Source: JAOPZW01 sp963806015
Lineage (GTDB): Bacteria > Actinomycetota > Thermoleophilia > Solirubrobacterales > Solirubrobacteraceae
Assembly (NCBI GenBank): GCA_963806015.1
Contig: CAWDWM010000004.1
Location: forward strand, 1 to 64,000
Direction of reading: 5' to 3'
Length of the DNA: 64,000 nucleotides
Shown: positions 17,024 through 30,491 of the stretch, piece after piece
Position numbering within the stretch: position 1 is the stretch's first letter
Layout: each line of letters opens with the position of its first letter
Notes under the pieces: model-generated
Database searches by the model: none
Seen by the model: the letters and a program-made list of their open reading frames with translations, nothing else
What the model was told of the DNA's origin: nothing
Program-made: the position numbers and the translations under genes

Positions 17024-17342
17024 CCCACCACACTCACCAGCCCGTTACGCGATCCCAGGAACCAGTCGGGCGATGCAGTCGAGGCATCGGCGGCGATCGC
17101 GGCGTGGTCTGATCGCGGACGGTCAAGGCGATTGAGCGCTTCTCGCGAGGAGCGCGCAGAGCACTTTCGAGGAAACAACTCCCCGGGCCAACGTCGCAAT
17201 GCCCGGGCGGCTGGCCTGTAAATAGCCGCGGCGATCCTCATTGCTCAGGGGCGGCCGCCGACGGCCCGGGATGCTGTCGGACAAAGGGGTCCGAAAAGCA
17301 GTGATACCTAACTGGTGGGAGACGTGTCGCGATTCATCGCTT
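17024..17342. other. Intergenic region with one hairpin
   Basis: No gene is supportable. A 7-bp inverted repeat, CCCGGGC at 17182-17188 and GCCCGGG at 17201-17207, might end transcription of the upstream regulator. The rest looks like non-coding debris before the partial inverted copy of that regulator. Confidence 0.35.
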
Positions 17343-17512
17343 GGGGACGTCGGCTGCGATCGCCGCAGGAGCGTCGATTTCCCGGAGCCGGCAGTCCGTG
17401 CACGAAGAACGCGCGCAGCATCGGCTCGACTGCGAGCCGCCGGAGATGCAGCAACTCCTCGTGGCGCCCAACGAACACCCCAGTGCGCGATCGCGCCGTA
17501 ATCGAACCGATC
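17343..17512 (-). pseudogene. Inverted partial copy of the ATPase/wHTH regulator start
   Basis: The minus strand reads GVFVGRHEELLHLRRLAVEP and AFFVHGLP, nearly identical to residues 15-40 of the gene at 15080. The match is clear at DNA level too: the bases coding FVGRHEELL are the same. A missing base in the Walker A codons turns GLAGSGKST into a frameshift; restoring it gives GLAGSGKSTLLRR. Similarity covers about 170 bp and corresponds to 15092-15262 in inverted orientation. The rest of the gene is absent. Confidence 0.75.
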
Positions 17513-17561
17513 CTCCTAAGGCACGTCGCGGCCATCCCTCCCACCGCAGGCGTGTGATGCG

Positions 17562-18167
17562 ATGCGGTCACTCGCCGGCGGCCTCGAGCGCGTCTGCCAG
17601 CGCTCCGGAGGCCTCGCCGACCGCGGCGTAGGCCGCCACGAGGTCGGACAGGCTGTCGCTCGCACCGGCCTGGTTGAGCTGGTCGCCGCCCGCCTGAAGG
17701 TCAGGGAGAAGACCGTTCGCGATTGGATCGGGCGCGGCGACCTGGAGGCCTACAAGATCGGCAAGGAATGGCGCATCCGCCGCGACCACCTCGACCGACA
17801 CATCGAAGAACCACGCGTCAGCGCCAACCCACCGCCACCGGCGGACTCTGGGACCCCGACAGCGCCGCGTAGGGCAGCGCTCGTCATCGGGCGGATCGGA
17901 TTCACCGCGGCTGGCGTCGGATGCCGCGCGGTTGGTCCACGCGCCGCAGGGTGTTGTCGAGCCGCCGGCGGCCCGGCACCTGCATCACCTGCCGCCGTTG
18001 CCGCCGGCTCCAGCGGGGCACGCCACATGCGTAGCCGGCCGAACTTCGGGGTCGGCTCAGCCTGGCGGCGCTCGCGCGCGTCTTCCGCGTGGCGCAGCGG
18101 GCCGGTCCAGGCCCGAGCCCCGCACGCAATGGCGCCAGCCGATCGGCGACGGACGTGCGAAACCTAA
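17562..18167 (+). CDS. Excisionase-type HTH domain, possibly a gene fragment
   Basis: Within this frame, about 17670-17820 encodes a clear helix-turn-helix of the excisionase/MerR-like type: VAARLKVREKTVRDWIGRGD then LEAYKIGKEWRIRRDHLDRH. Family members normally begin a few residues before this with a start codon, but here no ATG, GTG or TTG lies in frame between 17562 and the domain, and the upstream 35 codons look unnatural. The 100 codons after the domain are Pro/Ala/Arg-rich and may be read-through. I take the HTH as real and the gene as truncated or frameshifted at its 5' end. Confidence 0.35.
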   Translation: MRSLAGGLERVCQRSGGLADRGVGRHEVGQAVARTGLVELVAARLKVREKTVRDWIGRGDLEAYKIGKEWRIRRDHLDRHIEEPRVSANPPPPADSGTPTAPRRAALVIGRIGFTAAGVGCRAVGPRAAGCCRAAGGPAPASPAAVAAGSSGARHMRSRPNFGVGSAWRRSRASSAWRSGPVQARAPHAMAPADRRRTCET

Positions 18168-18303
18168 GGGGGCCCAAGGACGTACGCGCATCGCCTGCTG
18201 CAGCGCGGCCGCTCTGCGACCTCGGTGCCGCCGACGCCGGGACACGAGAGATGCGTTCGGTGCCCGCTCGGTGCCCGCGGTCGCGAAATTTGGCTCTAAA
18301 ACA

Positions 18304-18377
18304 TGGGCCCGCCTGGACTCGAACCAGGATCTGACGGATTATGAGTCCGCTGCTCTGACCGATTGAGCTACGGGCCC
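18304..18377 (-). tRNA. tRNA-Met (CAT), elongator type; tRNA-Ile2 not excluded
   Basis: 74 nt on the minus strand. The acceptor stem GGGCCCG pairs with CGGGCCC, discriminator A at 18304. The D-arm region is TAGCTCAATCGGTCAGAGCA, the anticodon arm GCGGACTCATAATCCGT with anticodon CAT, and the T-arm CCTGGTTCGAGTCCAGG. CCA is not encoded. A CAT anticodon with this body is either elongator Met or the lysidine-modified Ile2; the acceptor stem alone does not decide. It is not an initiator: the first base pair is a normal G-C. Confidence 0.9.
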
Positions 18378-18490
18378 GCCGGCCGAAGGCTACGTGCATC
18401 CCGCGTCGTCCGCGGGCGGGCCCGACGCCGTTGGGCAACCCATGGGCCAGCCCGCACGCCACCCGGTGCCCCTGCCGTCAGCGAGGGGGC

Positions 18491-18496
18491 TAGGCT
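18491..18496 (+). promoter_or_regulatory. -10 element for a leaderless 25-residue protein
   Basis: TAGGCT ends seven nt before the GTG at 18504, the spacing expected when the transcript starts at the start codon. Confidence 0.4.
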
Positions 18497-18503
18497 TGCG
18501 CTC

Positions 18504-18581
18504 GTGTGGCCGGTGATCATCACCGTCGTGATCGTGATTCCCTTGCTGGTCGTCGCGTGGATGCGCGTCCGGCGACGCTGA
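18504..18581 (+). CDS. 25-residue single-helix membrane microprotein
   Basis: A GTG-started frame of 26 codons ending in TGA at 18581. The product is one hydrophobic helix (WPVIITVVIVIPLLVVAWM) followed by RVRRR, the positive-inside tail of an N-out membrane peptide. A TAGGCT element seven nt upstream supports leaderless expression. The composition is too clean for chance in such GC-rich DNA, but there is no other evidence. It lies between the tRNA and the end of the phosphatase gene, which converges with it. Confidence 0.45.
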   Translation: MWPVIITVVIVIPLLVVAWMRVRRR

Positions 18582-18606
18582 CAGCGCCGCACGCACGACG
18601 CCCCGG

Positions 18607-20561
18607 CTAGGCGGCGGCGTCGCCGCATCGCCCGCCGGGCTCCACGGGGGCGAGGACTCCGATACGCCGGCGCAGCACGACGATGCCGCCGCGGTGTGAG
18701 CCGAGGTCGAGCTTGGCATGGTCCATGAGGCCGCGCATGAGCTCGATGCCGCGGCCGCGGTCGGGGTCGCCGGCAGGCTGGCCGCGGCCCCCGGCGTCGC
18801 GGACGGTGACGATGACCTCGTCCTCCTCGCGCTGGAAACGCACGTTGACGGGCACCGGCTGGAAGTCGTGACCGTGCTCGATGGCGTTCTGCCAGGCCTC
18901 GTTGGCGGCCATGACGATGGCGCCCATCTCGTCGGGGGCGGCGCCCATCTCGATGAGCCAGCGGCGCAGCATGCGCCGCAGCGCGGCGAGCGCGTCGGCG
19001 TCGGGGGTGAGGGTGAGGCGGATGTTCTCGCCCAGCACGTCCTCGGCGCGGACGAACAGTGCGGTGACGTCGTCATCGACGCGCTCGGGACCCAGACACG
19101 CCTCGATGACGTCGTCGCGCACGGCCTCGATGTCGCCCGGCGCGCCGGCCAGCGCGCTCAGCAGGCGGCCGAGGCCGGAGTCGATGTTCTCCTGGCGGCG
19201 TTCGACCAGGCCGTCGGTGAAGAGGGCGAGGGTGGCGCCGGGCGGGAAGTCGACCACGATCTCGGGTGGCTGGCAGATCTCGGCGATGCCCAGGGCCGGG
19301 CAGGAGCCCTCCAGCAGCCGGGCCGACGAGCCGGGGACGACGAGCGCGGGCGGCGGGTGGCCGGCGTTGACGAGCCGCAGGCGCCCGTGGTCGGGCTCGA
19401 TGACGGCGTAGATGAGCGTCGTCATGTCGTCGGCACGCAAGGCCTGGTGGTAGAGGTTCAGCCGCGCGACGACGCCCGACGGCGTGTGGCCCTCGACCGC
19501 GTAGGCGCGCGCGACGCTGCGCAGCTGGCCCATGCGCGCGGCCGCCGCCACGCCGCGCCCGGCGACGTCGCCGATGACGAGGCCCAGCCGCCCGCCGGGC
19601 AGCGTGAAGGCATCGAACCAGTCGCCGCCCACGGCGGTGCCCTCGCCGCCGGCCGAGAAGTGCGAGGCCAGGGCGACGCCGGGCGCGTCGGGGAGCCGGC
19701 GGGGGAGCAGGTCGCGCTGCAGGGTCGAGGCGATCGTGCGCTCGCGCTCGTAGGCGGCCTCGGCCTTCGCGCGCCCGGCGCGCTCCTCGGCGAGGCGCTC
19801 GCGCGCGGCTTCGGCGCGGCGGCGCTCGCGCAGGTCGTCGACCTGGATGAGGACCGAGAGGATCTCGCCGTCGTGCTCGCGCACGCCCCAGGCGAGGATC
19901 GACACCGGGAGGTCCTGGTCGCCGGCGAGCTGGAGCTCGGCCGCCGGCGGGACGGTCGCGCCCGCCAGCGCGGCGGTCAGCAGCGCGTCGAGCGCGAGGC
20001 GGTCGTCGAGGTTGACCAGCGTGCTGACGGCCACGCCGTTGACGGCCCGGCCGCCGGTGAGCTTCTGCAGCACCGGGTTGGCGCGCAGGACGCGGCCCTC
20101 GCCGTCGATCAGCGCGGCGCCGGTGGGCAGCGAGCGCCAGGCGAGCAGCAGCATCTCGTCGGCGCGCGCGCGGGCGCGGCGCTGGCGCTCGAGGTCGCAG
20201 AAGACGCTGACCTTCGAGCGCAGCATGTTGGGCTCGAAGGGCTTGAGGACGTAGTCGACGGCGCCCGCCTGGTAGCCGCGGGTCACCTGGGCGATGTCGG
20301 TGCTCACCGCGGTGAGGAAGATGATCGGCGTCGTGCGGCTGCGCTCGCGCCCGCGGATGAACTTCGCGGTCTCGAAGCCGTCCATGCCCGGCATCTGGAC
20401 GTCGAGCAGGACGACGGCGAAGTCCTCCTCCAGCAGCGCCTTGAGCGCCTCTTCGCCCGACCCCGCGGGCCGCAGGTGGACGTGCAGGGGCTCGAGCACC
20501 GCCGCCAGCGCGAGCAGGTTCTCCGGGCGGTCGTCGACGAGCAGGACGCTCGGCGTGTCGT

Positions 20562-20577
<16 letters not shown>
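18607..20577 (-). CDS. REC-PAS-PP2C(SpoIIE)-HATPase signalling protein
   Basis: 656 residues from GTG 20577, which overlaps the end of the kinase gene by 16 nt. Domains in order: receiver (about 9-125; VLLVDDRPENLLAL, phospho-acceptor Asp in VVLLDVQMPGMDG), PAS-like (about 145-255), a coiled coil (ERRRAEAARERLAEERAG), SpoIIE-type PP2C phosphatase (about 290-490; GTAVGGDWFDAF, LVIGDVAGRGVAAA, LFTDGLVERR) and a HATPase_c anti-sigma-like domain (about 515-640; NEAWQNAIEHGHDF). This is the partner-switching toolkit. Phosphorylation of REC by the adjacent kinase presumably controls phosphatase activity on an anti-anti-sigma factor; none is encoded nearby. Confidence 0.88.
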
Positions 20578-25982
<5,405 letters not shown>

Positions 25983-26266
25983 GTTGCCCCCGACTCCTCG
26001 TTCGGCGCGTTCCAGCTACCCCTGCCGAGAAGTCGTCAAACGCAAACCGACAACTGTTCCCCGCAGGCCTGCACGGGAAACGCTACTGGGCGCGCAGGCG
26101 CGCTGGTAGCGATCGCACCGGTGTCGATGCGCCAGCTTTCGGTGTATGTAGGGACAGACGCCGCCGGGGCGGGTAACCGACCGTACAGCGCAAGAGACGG
26201 GGTTTGGCGCCATAACCCCCGCCCCCTTTCTCCTGCCGGCTCCGCTGCCACGCATCAGCGGGGCCC
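25983..26266. other. Long leader/promoter region of the hybrid kinase gene
   Basis: A 284-bp gap before the kinase gene (minus strand). On that strand a TTGACG with a TAGCTG 15 nt later (about 26006-26032) could be a promoter, and a GAGGAG site precedes the ATG. CGCTACCAGCGCGCCTGCGCGCCCAGTAGCG (in pieces: CGCTAC at one end, GTAGCG at the other, about 26077-26111) could fold as a hairpin. I recognise no riboswitch. Confidence 0.35.
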
Positions 26267-26300
26267 ACGCGTCCGGCCTCCGTGCCGGACGCGTCTGTTT
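26267..26300. terminator. Strong hairpin terminator
   Basis: A perfect 11-bp stem, ACGCGTCCGGC at 26267-26277 and GCCGGACGCGT at 26284-26294, with a 6-nt loop, followed on the plus side by CTGTTTT. It lies just past the stop of the minus-strand propeller gene and is best explained as its terminator, although the T-run favours the plus direction. Confidence 0.6.
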
Positions 26301-26310
26301 TCGGGGGGTG

Positions 26311-27387
26311 CTACTCGCCGCTGCCGCGGACGACGATCTCGCCCAGCAGGCCGTGATCCTCGTCCCCGATGCCGGCGCTGAACAGCAGCGTCTGCGGCGT
26401 GCCTATGACGCCGTTGCCGAAGCGCAGCGCCCAGAGCCCGTTGATCCCGATGACGTTGGCATCGCGGTTCATCAACTTGCCCTTGAAGCTGCCGGTACGC
26501 GGGTCGTAGGCGTTGATGTTCCCGTCGCCGAAGTTGCCGACGAGGAGATCTCCGCTGAACGCCCCGAAGTGCCGCGGCGCGAGCACGAGGCCCCAGGGCG
26601 AGTTCAGCTCGCCCTGAGAGATGAGCCGCCTGATCATGTGACCGCTCGTGTCGAAGACGTCCACGTAGCCGTTGCCGGGGCCCGCCACGTCGTCACCGGT
26701 GGGGCCCTGCTTGGCGTAGGAGACGACGATGCGTCCCGCCAGCTCCTGGACGTTGAACGGAGCGAAGCCAGCCGGGAGGTTGGGATCGACGAAGCTCCCT
26801 GGGTGCACGACCGGCGCGAAGCTCTGGTCGAAGACGTCGATCGCACCCGTGTGGAAGTTGGCGGCGTACAGGAAGGCGGCGTTGCCCTTGGCGGCGATGG
26901 CCAGGCCCTTGTAGCTGGCTCCCGGCGTCGTCGCCACCGTCTGCGCCTGCGTGCCCGCGTTCCATGCCGTGATCAGCCCGGCCTCGGAGGCGAAGATGAA
27001 GTGCGCCGGGGCGCCGCCCACCTTGAACCCGCTCGTCGGATTGAACACGGTCCCCGTCGGTGCGCCACCCGGAATGCCGACGACGAGCGGCAGGGTCACC
27101 GGGATGCTGCGGCGGATGGCGCCCGAGTACAACGTCGAGACGTCGGTCCCGTTGTCGGAGACCCATAGGGGCGTCGCCGGCCCCGCCGACAGACCCCATG
27201 GGTTGACGAGGTTGGGGTCGGTGATGCGCGCAACACCCGGGATGTCGGACACCAGGTTGCGCTTCGTGTAGACGTTGGCCCCCTTGCCTCCGCCGTGGGC
27301 GCTGGCCGGCCCGGCGAGTGCCAGGGCCAGCACGGACAGTGCTGCAAGGACGATCCCGAACCGGGACCGAGGACGGATCGCAGGCAT
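26311..27387 (-). CDS. Secreted TIGR03118-family propeller protein
   Basis: 358 residues. Signal peptide: RPRSRFG, hydrophobic VLAALSVLALALAG, cleavage after PASA. The mature protein begins with the family's NLVSDIPGVARITDPNLVNPWGLS segment (quoted in part) and has NPWGL and SPWGLVLAP repeats, WVSDNGT, FIFASEAGLITAWN, and the conserved ending GINGLWALRFGNG and LLFSAGIGDEDHGLLGEI. These mark the TIGR03118 propellers, which are exported and of unknown function. An AAAGGAGG site precedes the ATG. A 17-bp palindrome (27444-27460) lies upstream. Confidence 0.85.
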   Translation of the reverse strand: MPAIRPRSRFGIVLAALSVLALALAGPASAHGGGKGANVYTKRNLVSDIPGVARITDPNLVNPWGLSAGPATPLWVSDNGTDVSTLYSGAIRRSIPVTLPLVVGIPGGAPTGTVFNPTSGFKVGGAPAHFIFASEAGLITAWNAGTQAQTVATTPGASYKGLAIAAKGNAAFLYAANFHTGAIDVFDQSFAPVVHPGSFVDPNLPAGFAPFNVQELAGRIVVSYAKQGPTGDDVAGPGNGYVDVFDTSGHMIRRLISQGELNSPWGLVLAPRHFGAFSGDLLVGNFGDGNINAYDPRTGSFKGKLMNRDANVIGINGLWALRFGNGVIGTPQTLLFSAGIGDEDHGLLGEIVVRGSGE

Positions 27388-27443
27388 GCGAGCCTCCTTT
27401 GCGCGCGGAGCGGCGCGCGATCGGGGCCGGCCGGGTCGCCGGC

Positions 27444-27460
27444 CGTCTACCCGGTAGACG
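27444..27460. promoter_or_regulatory. Palindromic operator candidate
   Basis: CGTCTAC, CCG, GTAGACG: a perfect 7-bp inverted repeat with a 3-nt centre, 57-73 bp upstream of the TIGR03118 gene start and 66 bp past the convergent small gene. Its size and symmetry fit a dimeric regulator site. Confidence 0.45.
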
Positions 27461-27525
27461 TTGAGGGCAGCCCGGCCCTTCCCGGCGGAATACCTACAGT
27501 CCGTCAGGCGCCGCGATCGACTCGC

Positions 27526-27759
27526 TCACTCGAGCACGGCGCACACGTAGCTGGCGCGGATCGCGCTGGGCTGGCGCAGCAGCCAGATCTCCGCCGCGTT
27601 CCTCTGGTCGGGACGGTCGAGTACCTGGGTGACGTACGAACGGCGCACCGCGAGCGACTGGCGGAGCATCCAGCGCTGCTCGGGCTCGCGCGCGATGCGG
27701 GCCACGGCGCAGGCGATCGGGTCGGGGGCCAGCAGGATGGAGCGCTCGGGCGAGGGCAC
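27526..27759 (-). CDS. Small conserved-looking protein with an internal repeat
   Basis: 77 residues from GTG 27759; the frame is open to an ATG at 27810. Two copies of one motif make up the second half: RWMLRQSLAVRRSYVTQVLD and IWLLRQPSAIRASYVCAVLE, sharing (W)xLRQxxAxRxSYVxxVL. Such a duplication argues for a real protein. No family is recognised. The start is uncertain: neither candidate has a clear ribosome-binding site. It is divergent from the RpiR regulator gene; their starts are within 90 bp. Confidence 0.5.
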   Translation of the reverse strand: MPSPERSILLAPDPIACAVARIAREPEQRWMLRQSLAVRRSYVTQVLDRPDQRNAAEIWLLRQPSAIRASYVCAVLE

Positions 27760-27845
27760 CCCGCGATGGTGACACGGCGGCCTGGCGCGGTCGCCGGCGC
27801 TCCGGATCACGCGGTGTTGGCAGGAACGGTCGCGGGGTCCGTCGA

Positions 27846-28745
27846 ATGGAAGCCCTGCCTATGAAGCGCTCGGCAGCGACCACCCCTGCGGCACCCATCG
27901 AGGCTGCCGGCCACCAGACCCTCTCCGCTTACATCCAGGCGCGCTTCGACGAGTTCTCGCGCTCGCAGAAGGACGTGGCGCAGTACATCGTCGACCACCT
28001 GGACGAGGTGGCCTTCCAGACCGCCGAGGAGCTCGCCCGCCGCGCGAACACCTCGTCCTCGACCGTCGTGCGCTTCTCGCAGGCGCTCGGCTTCGAGGGC
28101 TTCCCGGAGCTCCAGGGCCAGGCGCGCGAGGAATACCGCCGGCGCGTGGCCGCCGGGCTGACGGGGACGTCGGCCGCGTCGGCCGAGCCGCTCTTCTCGC
28201 TCGACCAGAACGAGTTCGAGACCGCCGTGGCGGCCGATCACGTCAACGTCGAGGAGACCGCGCGCAAGATCTCGCGCTCGGACATCGAGTCGGCCATCGA
28301 CGCCATCGCGGGCGCGCGGCGGGTGCTCATCGCGGGCACCGACCAGATGGCCTTCTTCGCCTCCTACCTGCGCCACCTGCTGATGCTGCTCGACCTGCAG
28401 GCCGACATCGTCGCCAGCCCGTCGCAGGAGGCGCTCAGCCGCCTCGGGCGCATCGACGACTCGATGCTCGTCATCGGGCTGTCGGCCGGGCGCCCGCACC
28501 CGCTCGTGGTGCGCGCCATGAAGCTGGCGCGCCACCGCAAGGCGGGGACGGTGGCGATCACCGACGCGACGCTGAGCGAGGTCGCCAAGCTCGCGCAGAT
28601 CCGGCTCTACTACTCGTCGAACTCCCCGGCCTACGTGCGCTCGCATACGGCGCTGCTGTCGATGATCCAGGCGCTGGCATACGGTGTGTACAGCCGTGAC
28701 GCCGAGCAGTACGCCGATCGGATCAAAGCTTTCCGCCTGAAGTAA
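27846..28745 (+). CDS. MurR/RpiR-family transcriptional regulator
   Basis: 299 residues. The N-terminal HTH_6 domain (about 20-100) has the typical FSRSQKDVAQYIVDHLDEVA, AEELARRANTSSSTVVRFSQ and LGFEGFPELQ. The C-terminal SIS sugar-phosphate-binding domain (about 140-280) has ARRVLIAGTDQMAFFASYL, then MLVIGLSAGRPHPLV and AITDATLSEVAKLA. Members sense phosphosugars and usually repress catabolic genes, though some activate. It lies 33 bp upstream of pdxS, but pdxS has its own promoter. Start ATG 27846 or 27861. Confidence 0.88.
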   Translation: MEALPMKRSAATTPAAPIEAAGHQTLSAYIQARFDEFSRSQKDVAQYIVDHLDEVAFQTAEELARRANTSSSTVVRFSQALGFEGFPELQGQAREEYRRRVAAGLTGTSAASAEPLFSLDQNEFETAVAADHVNVEETARKISRSDIESAIDAIAGARRVLIAGTDQMAFFASYLRHLLMLLDLQADIVASPSQEALSRLGRIDDSMLVIGLSAGRPHPLVVRAMKLARHRKAGTVAITDATLSEVAKLAQIRLYYSSNSPAYVRSHTALLSMIQALAYGVYSRDAEQYADRIKAFRLK

Positions 28746-28764
28746 ACCGAGCGCTTTGCGGCCG

Positions 28765-28770
28765 TATAGT
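28765..28770 (+). promoter_or_regulatory. -10 element of pdxS, leaderless type
   Basis: TATAGT with 8 nt to the ATG at 28779 and no Shine-Dalgarno sequence. TTTGCG lies nearby at 28755-28760, too close to serve as a -35. Confidence 0.5.
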
Positions 28771-28778
28771 GGGTCGCG

Positions 28779-29663
28779 ATGCGAGACGAAGCGACGTTCC
28801 GGGTCAAGGCCGGGCTGGCCGAGATGCTGAAGGGCGGCGTCATCATGGACGTCGTCGACGCCGAGCAGGCGAAGATCGCCGAGGACGCCGGAGCGGCGGC
28901 CGTGATGGCGCTCGAGCGCGTCCCCGCCGACATCCGCCGCGACGGCGGCGTGGCGCGGATGAGCGATCCGGCCATGATCAAGGCCATCCAGGAGACCGTG
29001 ACGATCCCGGTCATGGCCAAGGCCCGCATCGGCCACTTCGCCGAGGCCCAGATCCTCGAGGCCCTCGAGGTCGACTACATCGACGAGTCGGAGGTCCTCA
29101 CCCCGGCCGACGAGGCCCACCACATCGACAAGTGGGCCTTCCAGATCCCGTTCGTGTGCGGCGCCACCAACCTCGGCGAGGCGCTGCGGCGCATCGGCGA
29201 GGGCGCGGCCATGATCCGCTCCAAGGGCGAGGCCGGCACCGGCGACATCGTCGAGGCGGTGCGCCACCTGCGCGCCATCACGAGCGAGATCAAGCGCCTG
29301 GGCACGCTGAGCGAGATGGAGCTCATGACGGCGGCCAAGGAGCACGGCGCCCCGTTCGACCTCATCCGCGGCGTGGCCCAGGACGGCAAGCTCCCGGTCC
29401 CGCTCTTCTGCGCAGGCGGGATCGCCACGCCGGCCGACGCGTCGCTGGTCATGCAGCTCGGCGCCGAGGCCGTCTTCGTGGGCTCGGGGATCTTCAAGTC
29501 CTCTGACCCCGCGACGCGGGCCGCCGCGGTCGTCGAGGCCACCACGCATTTCAACGACCCCGACCGGGTCGCGCGCGCCAGCGAGGGCCTCGGGCCCGCG
29601 ATGGAATCGCTCGAGGCGCGCAAGCTCGACGAGGGTCAGTTGCTCGCCGGCCGCGGCTGGTGA
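28779..29663 (+). CDS. pdxS: Pyridoxal 5'-phosphate synthase subunit PdxS
   Basis: 294 residues, the usual length. PdxS condenses ribose 5-phosphate, glyceraldehyde 3-phosphate and ammonia to PLP in the DXP-independent route. Seen: FRVKAGLAEMLKGGVIMDVV at the start; the Schiff-base lysine in PVMAKARIGHFAEAQIL; the second lysine in RSKGEAGTGDIVEAVRHLR; and GGIATPADASLVMQLGAEAV, the phosphate-binding part of the TIM barrel. The stop overlaps the pdxT start by 4 nt (GTGA), so the two subunits of the cytoplasmic 12+12 complex are co-translated. Confidence 0.98.
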   Translation: MRDEATFRVKAGLAEMLKGGVIMDVVDAEQAKIAEDAGAAAVMALERVPADIRRDGGVARMSDPAMIKAIQETVTIPVMAKARIGHFAEAQILEALEVDYIDESEVLTPADEAHHIDKWAFQIPFVCGATNLGEALRRIGEGAAMIRSKGEAGTGDIVEAVRHLRAITSEIKRLGTLSEMELMTAAKEHGAPFDLIRGVAQDGKLPVPLFCAGGIATPADASLVMQLGAEAVFVGSGIFKSSDPATRAAAVVEATTHFNDPDRVARASEGLGPAMESLEARKLDEGQLLAGRGW

Positions 29664-30235
29664 CAGCGGCGCCGCTGGTCGGCGTCCTCGCCCTGCAGGG
29701 CGGCTTCGCCGCGCACGCCCGCGTCCTGCGCTCCCTGGGTGCCGAGGTGCGCGAGGTGCGCACGCCGCGCGACCTCGACGGCCTCGACGGGCTCGTGATG
29801 CCCGGCGGCGAATCGACGACGATGACCCTCGGCATCGAGCGCGAGGGCCTGGTCGAGCCGCTGCGCGCCTTCCACGGCGCCGGCAAGCCCATCTTCGGCA
29901 CCTGCGCCGGGCTCATCCTGCTCGACCGCGACCACCTGGGCCTCATGGACATCCTCGCCGAGCGCAACGCGTTCGGGCGCCAGCTGCACTCCTTCGAGGA
30001 GGACCTGCAGTTCCCCGACATGGACGGCGGCCCCGTGCGCGCGGTGTTCATCCGCGCCCCGTGGATCACCGAGCACGGCCCCGACGTGCAGGTCCTCGCC
30101 GCCGTCGACGGCCGGCCGGTGGCCGCCCGGCAGGGGACCCTGCTGGCGATCTCCTTTCATCCCGAGCTCGGCGACGACGACCGCCTGCACCGCGCCTTCC
30201 TGGAGCAGGTCCGCGCGGCGCGCAACGGCCGCTGA
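29660..30235 (+). CDS. pdxT: Pyridoxal 5'-phosphate synthase glutaminase PdxT
   Basis: 191 residues from a GTG overlapping the pdxS stop. Class I glutamine amidotransferase that feeds ammonia to PdxS. The signature GVLALQGGFAAHARVL is at the N-terminus, then MPGGESTTM, the catalytic Cys in IFGTCAGLILL, and the His-Glu pair in ISFHPELGDD. All catalytic residues are present and the length is normal. Confidence 0.97.
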   Translation: MTAAPLVGVLALQGGFAAHARVLRSLGAEVREVRTPRDLDGLDGLVMPGGESTTMTLGIEREGLVEPLRAFHGAGKPIFGTCAGLILLDRDHLGLMDILAERNAFGRQLHSFEEDLQFPDMDGGPVRAVFIRAPWITEHGPDVQVLAAVDGRPVAARQGTLLAISFHPELGDDDRLHRAFLEQVRAARNGR

Positions 30236-30338
30236 GCCGCTCCCTCGGCCTCCGCCCGAAGGTCGAACGGGCACCTGCGCGGTTACGACCGCCGGTCGGT
30301 GTCGGCGCCGCGGGCGCGGGCCTACCGTGGGTGGCGTG

Positions 30339-30491
30339 ATGGACCTCGCGATCGAGACGCAGGCCTACCAGGCGTATCTGGAGGGTCACCGCGCCCACCC
30401 CGACGACGACGACCTCTACAGCGACCTGCAGAAGGCGCGGGCCGCGATGGAGGTCGCGTGGCTGCAGTTCGCGGTGGCGGCGGCGGACTAG
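30339..30491 (+). CDS. 50-residue acidic helical protein, unknown
   Basis: ATG 30339 to TAG 30491. The product is acidic with a central HPDDDDLYSDLQKARAAMEV and an alpha-helical outlook. A TACCGT element 10 nt upstream of the ATG matches the local leaderless pattern. The stop codon overlaps the stop of the convergent pruA gene by 4 bp, showing that both genes fill the space exactly. No family recognised. Confidence 0.55.
   Translation: MDLAIETQAYQAYLEGHRAHPDDDDLYSDLQKARAAMEVAWLQFAVAAAD

Noticed and set aside
17568..17801. Minus-strand open frame of 77 codons opposite the excisionase-type HTH
   Set aside because: The plus strand has a clear HTH pattern; the minus reading is Ala/Leu/Asp-rich as expected of its complement.
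18304..18366. Open frame reading TWARLDSNQDLTDYESAAL across the tRNA
   Set aside because: This peptide is the well-known spurious translation of the complement of a tRNA gene.
25983..26266. Possible riboswitch in the leader of the kinase gene
   Set aside because: I compared it with c-di-GMP, c-di-AMP and cobalamin patterns from memory and found no convincing core; only generic GC-rich hairpins remain.
27807..29549. A 580-codon open frame on the minus strand opposite rpiR and pdxS
   Set aside because: Antisense shadow of pdxS and the RpiR gene in GC-rich DNA; no domain.
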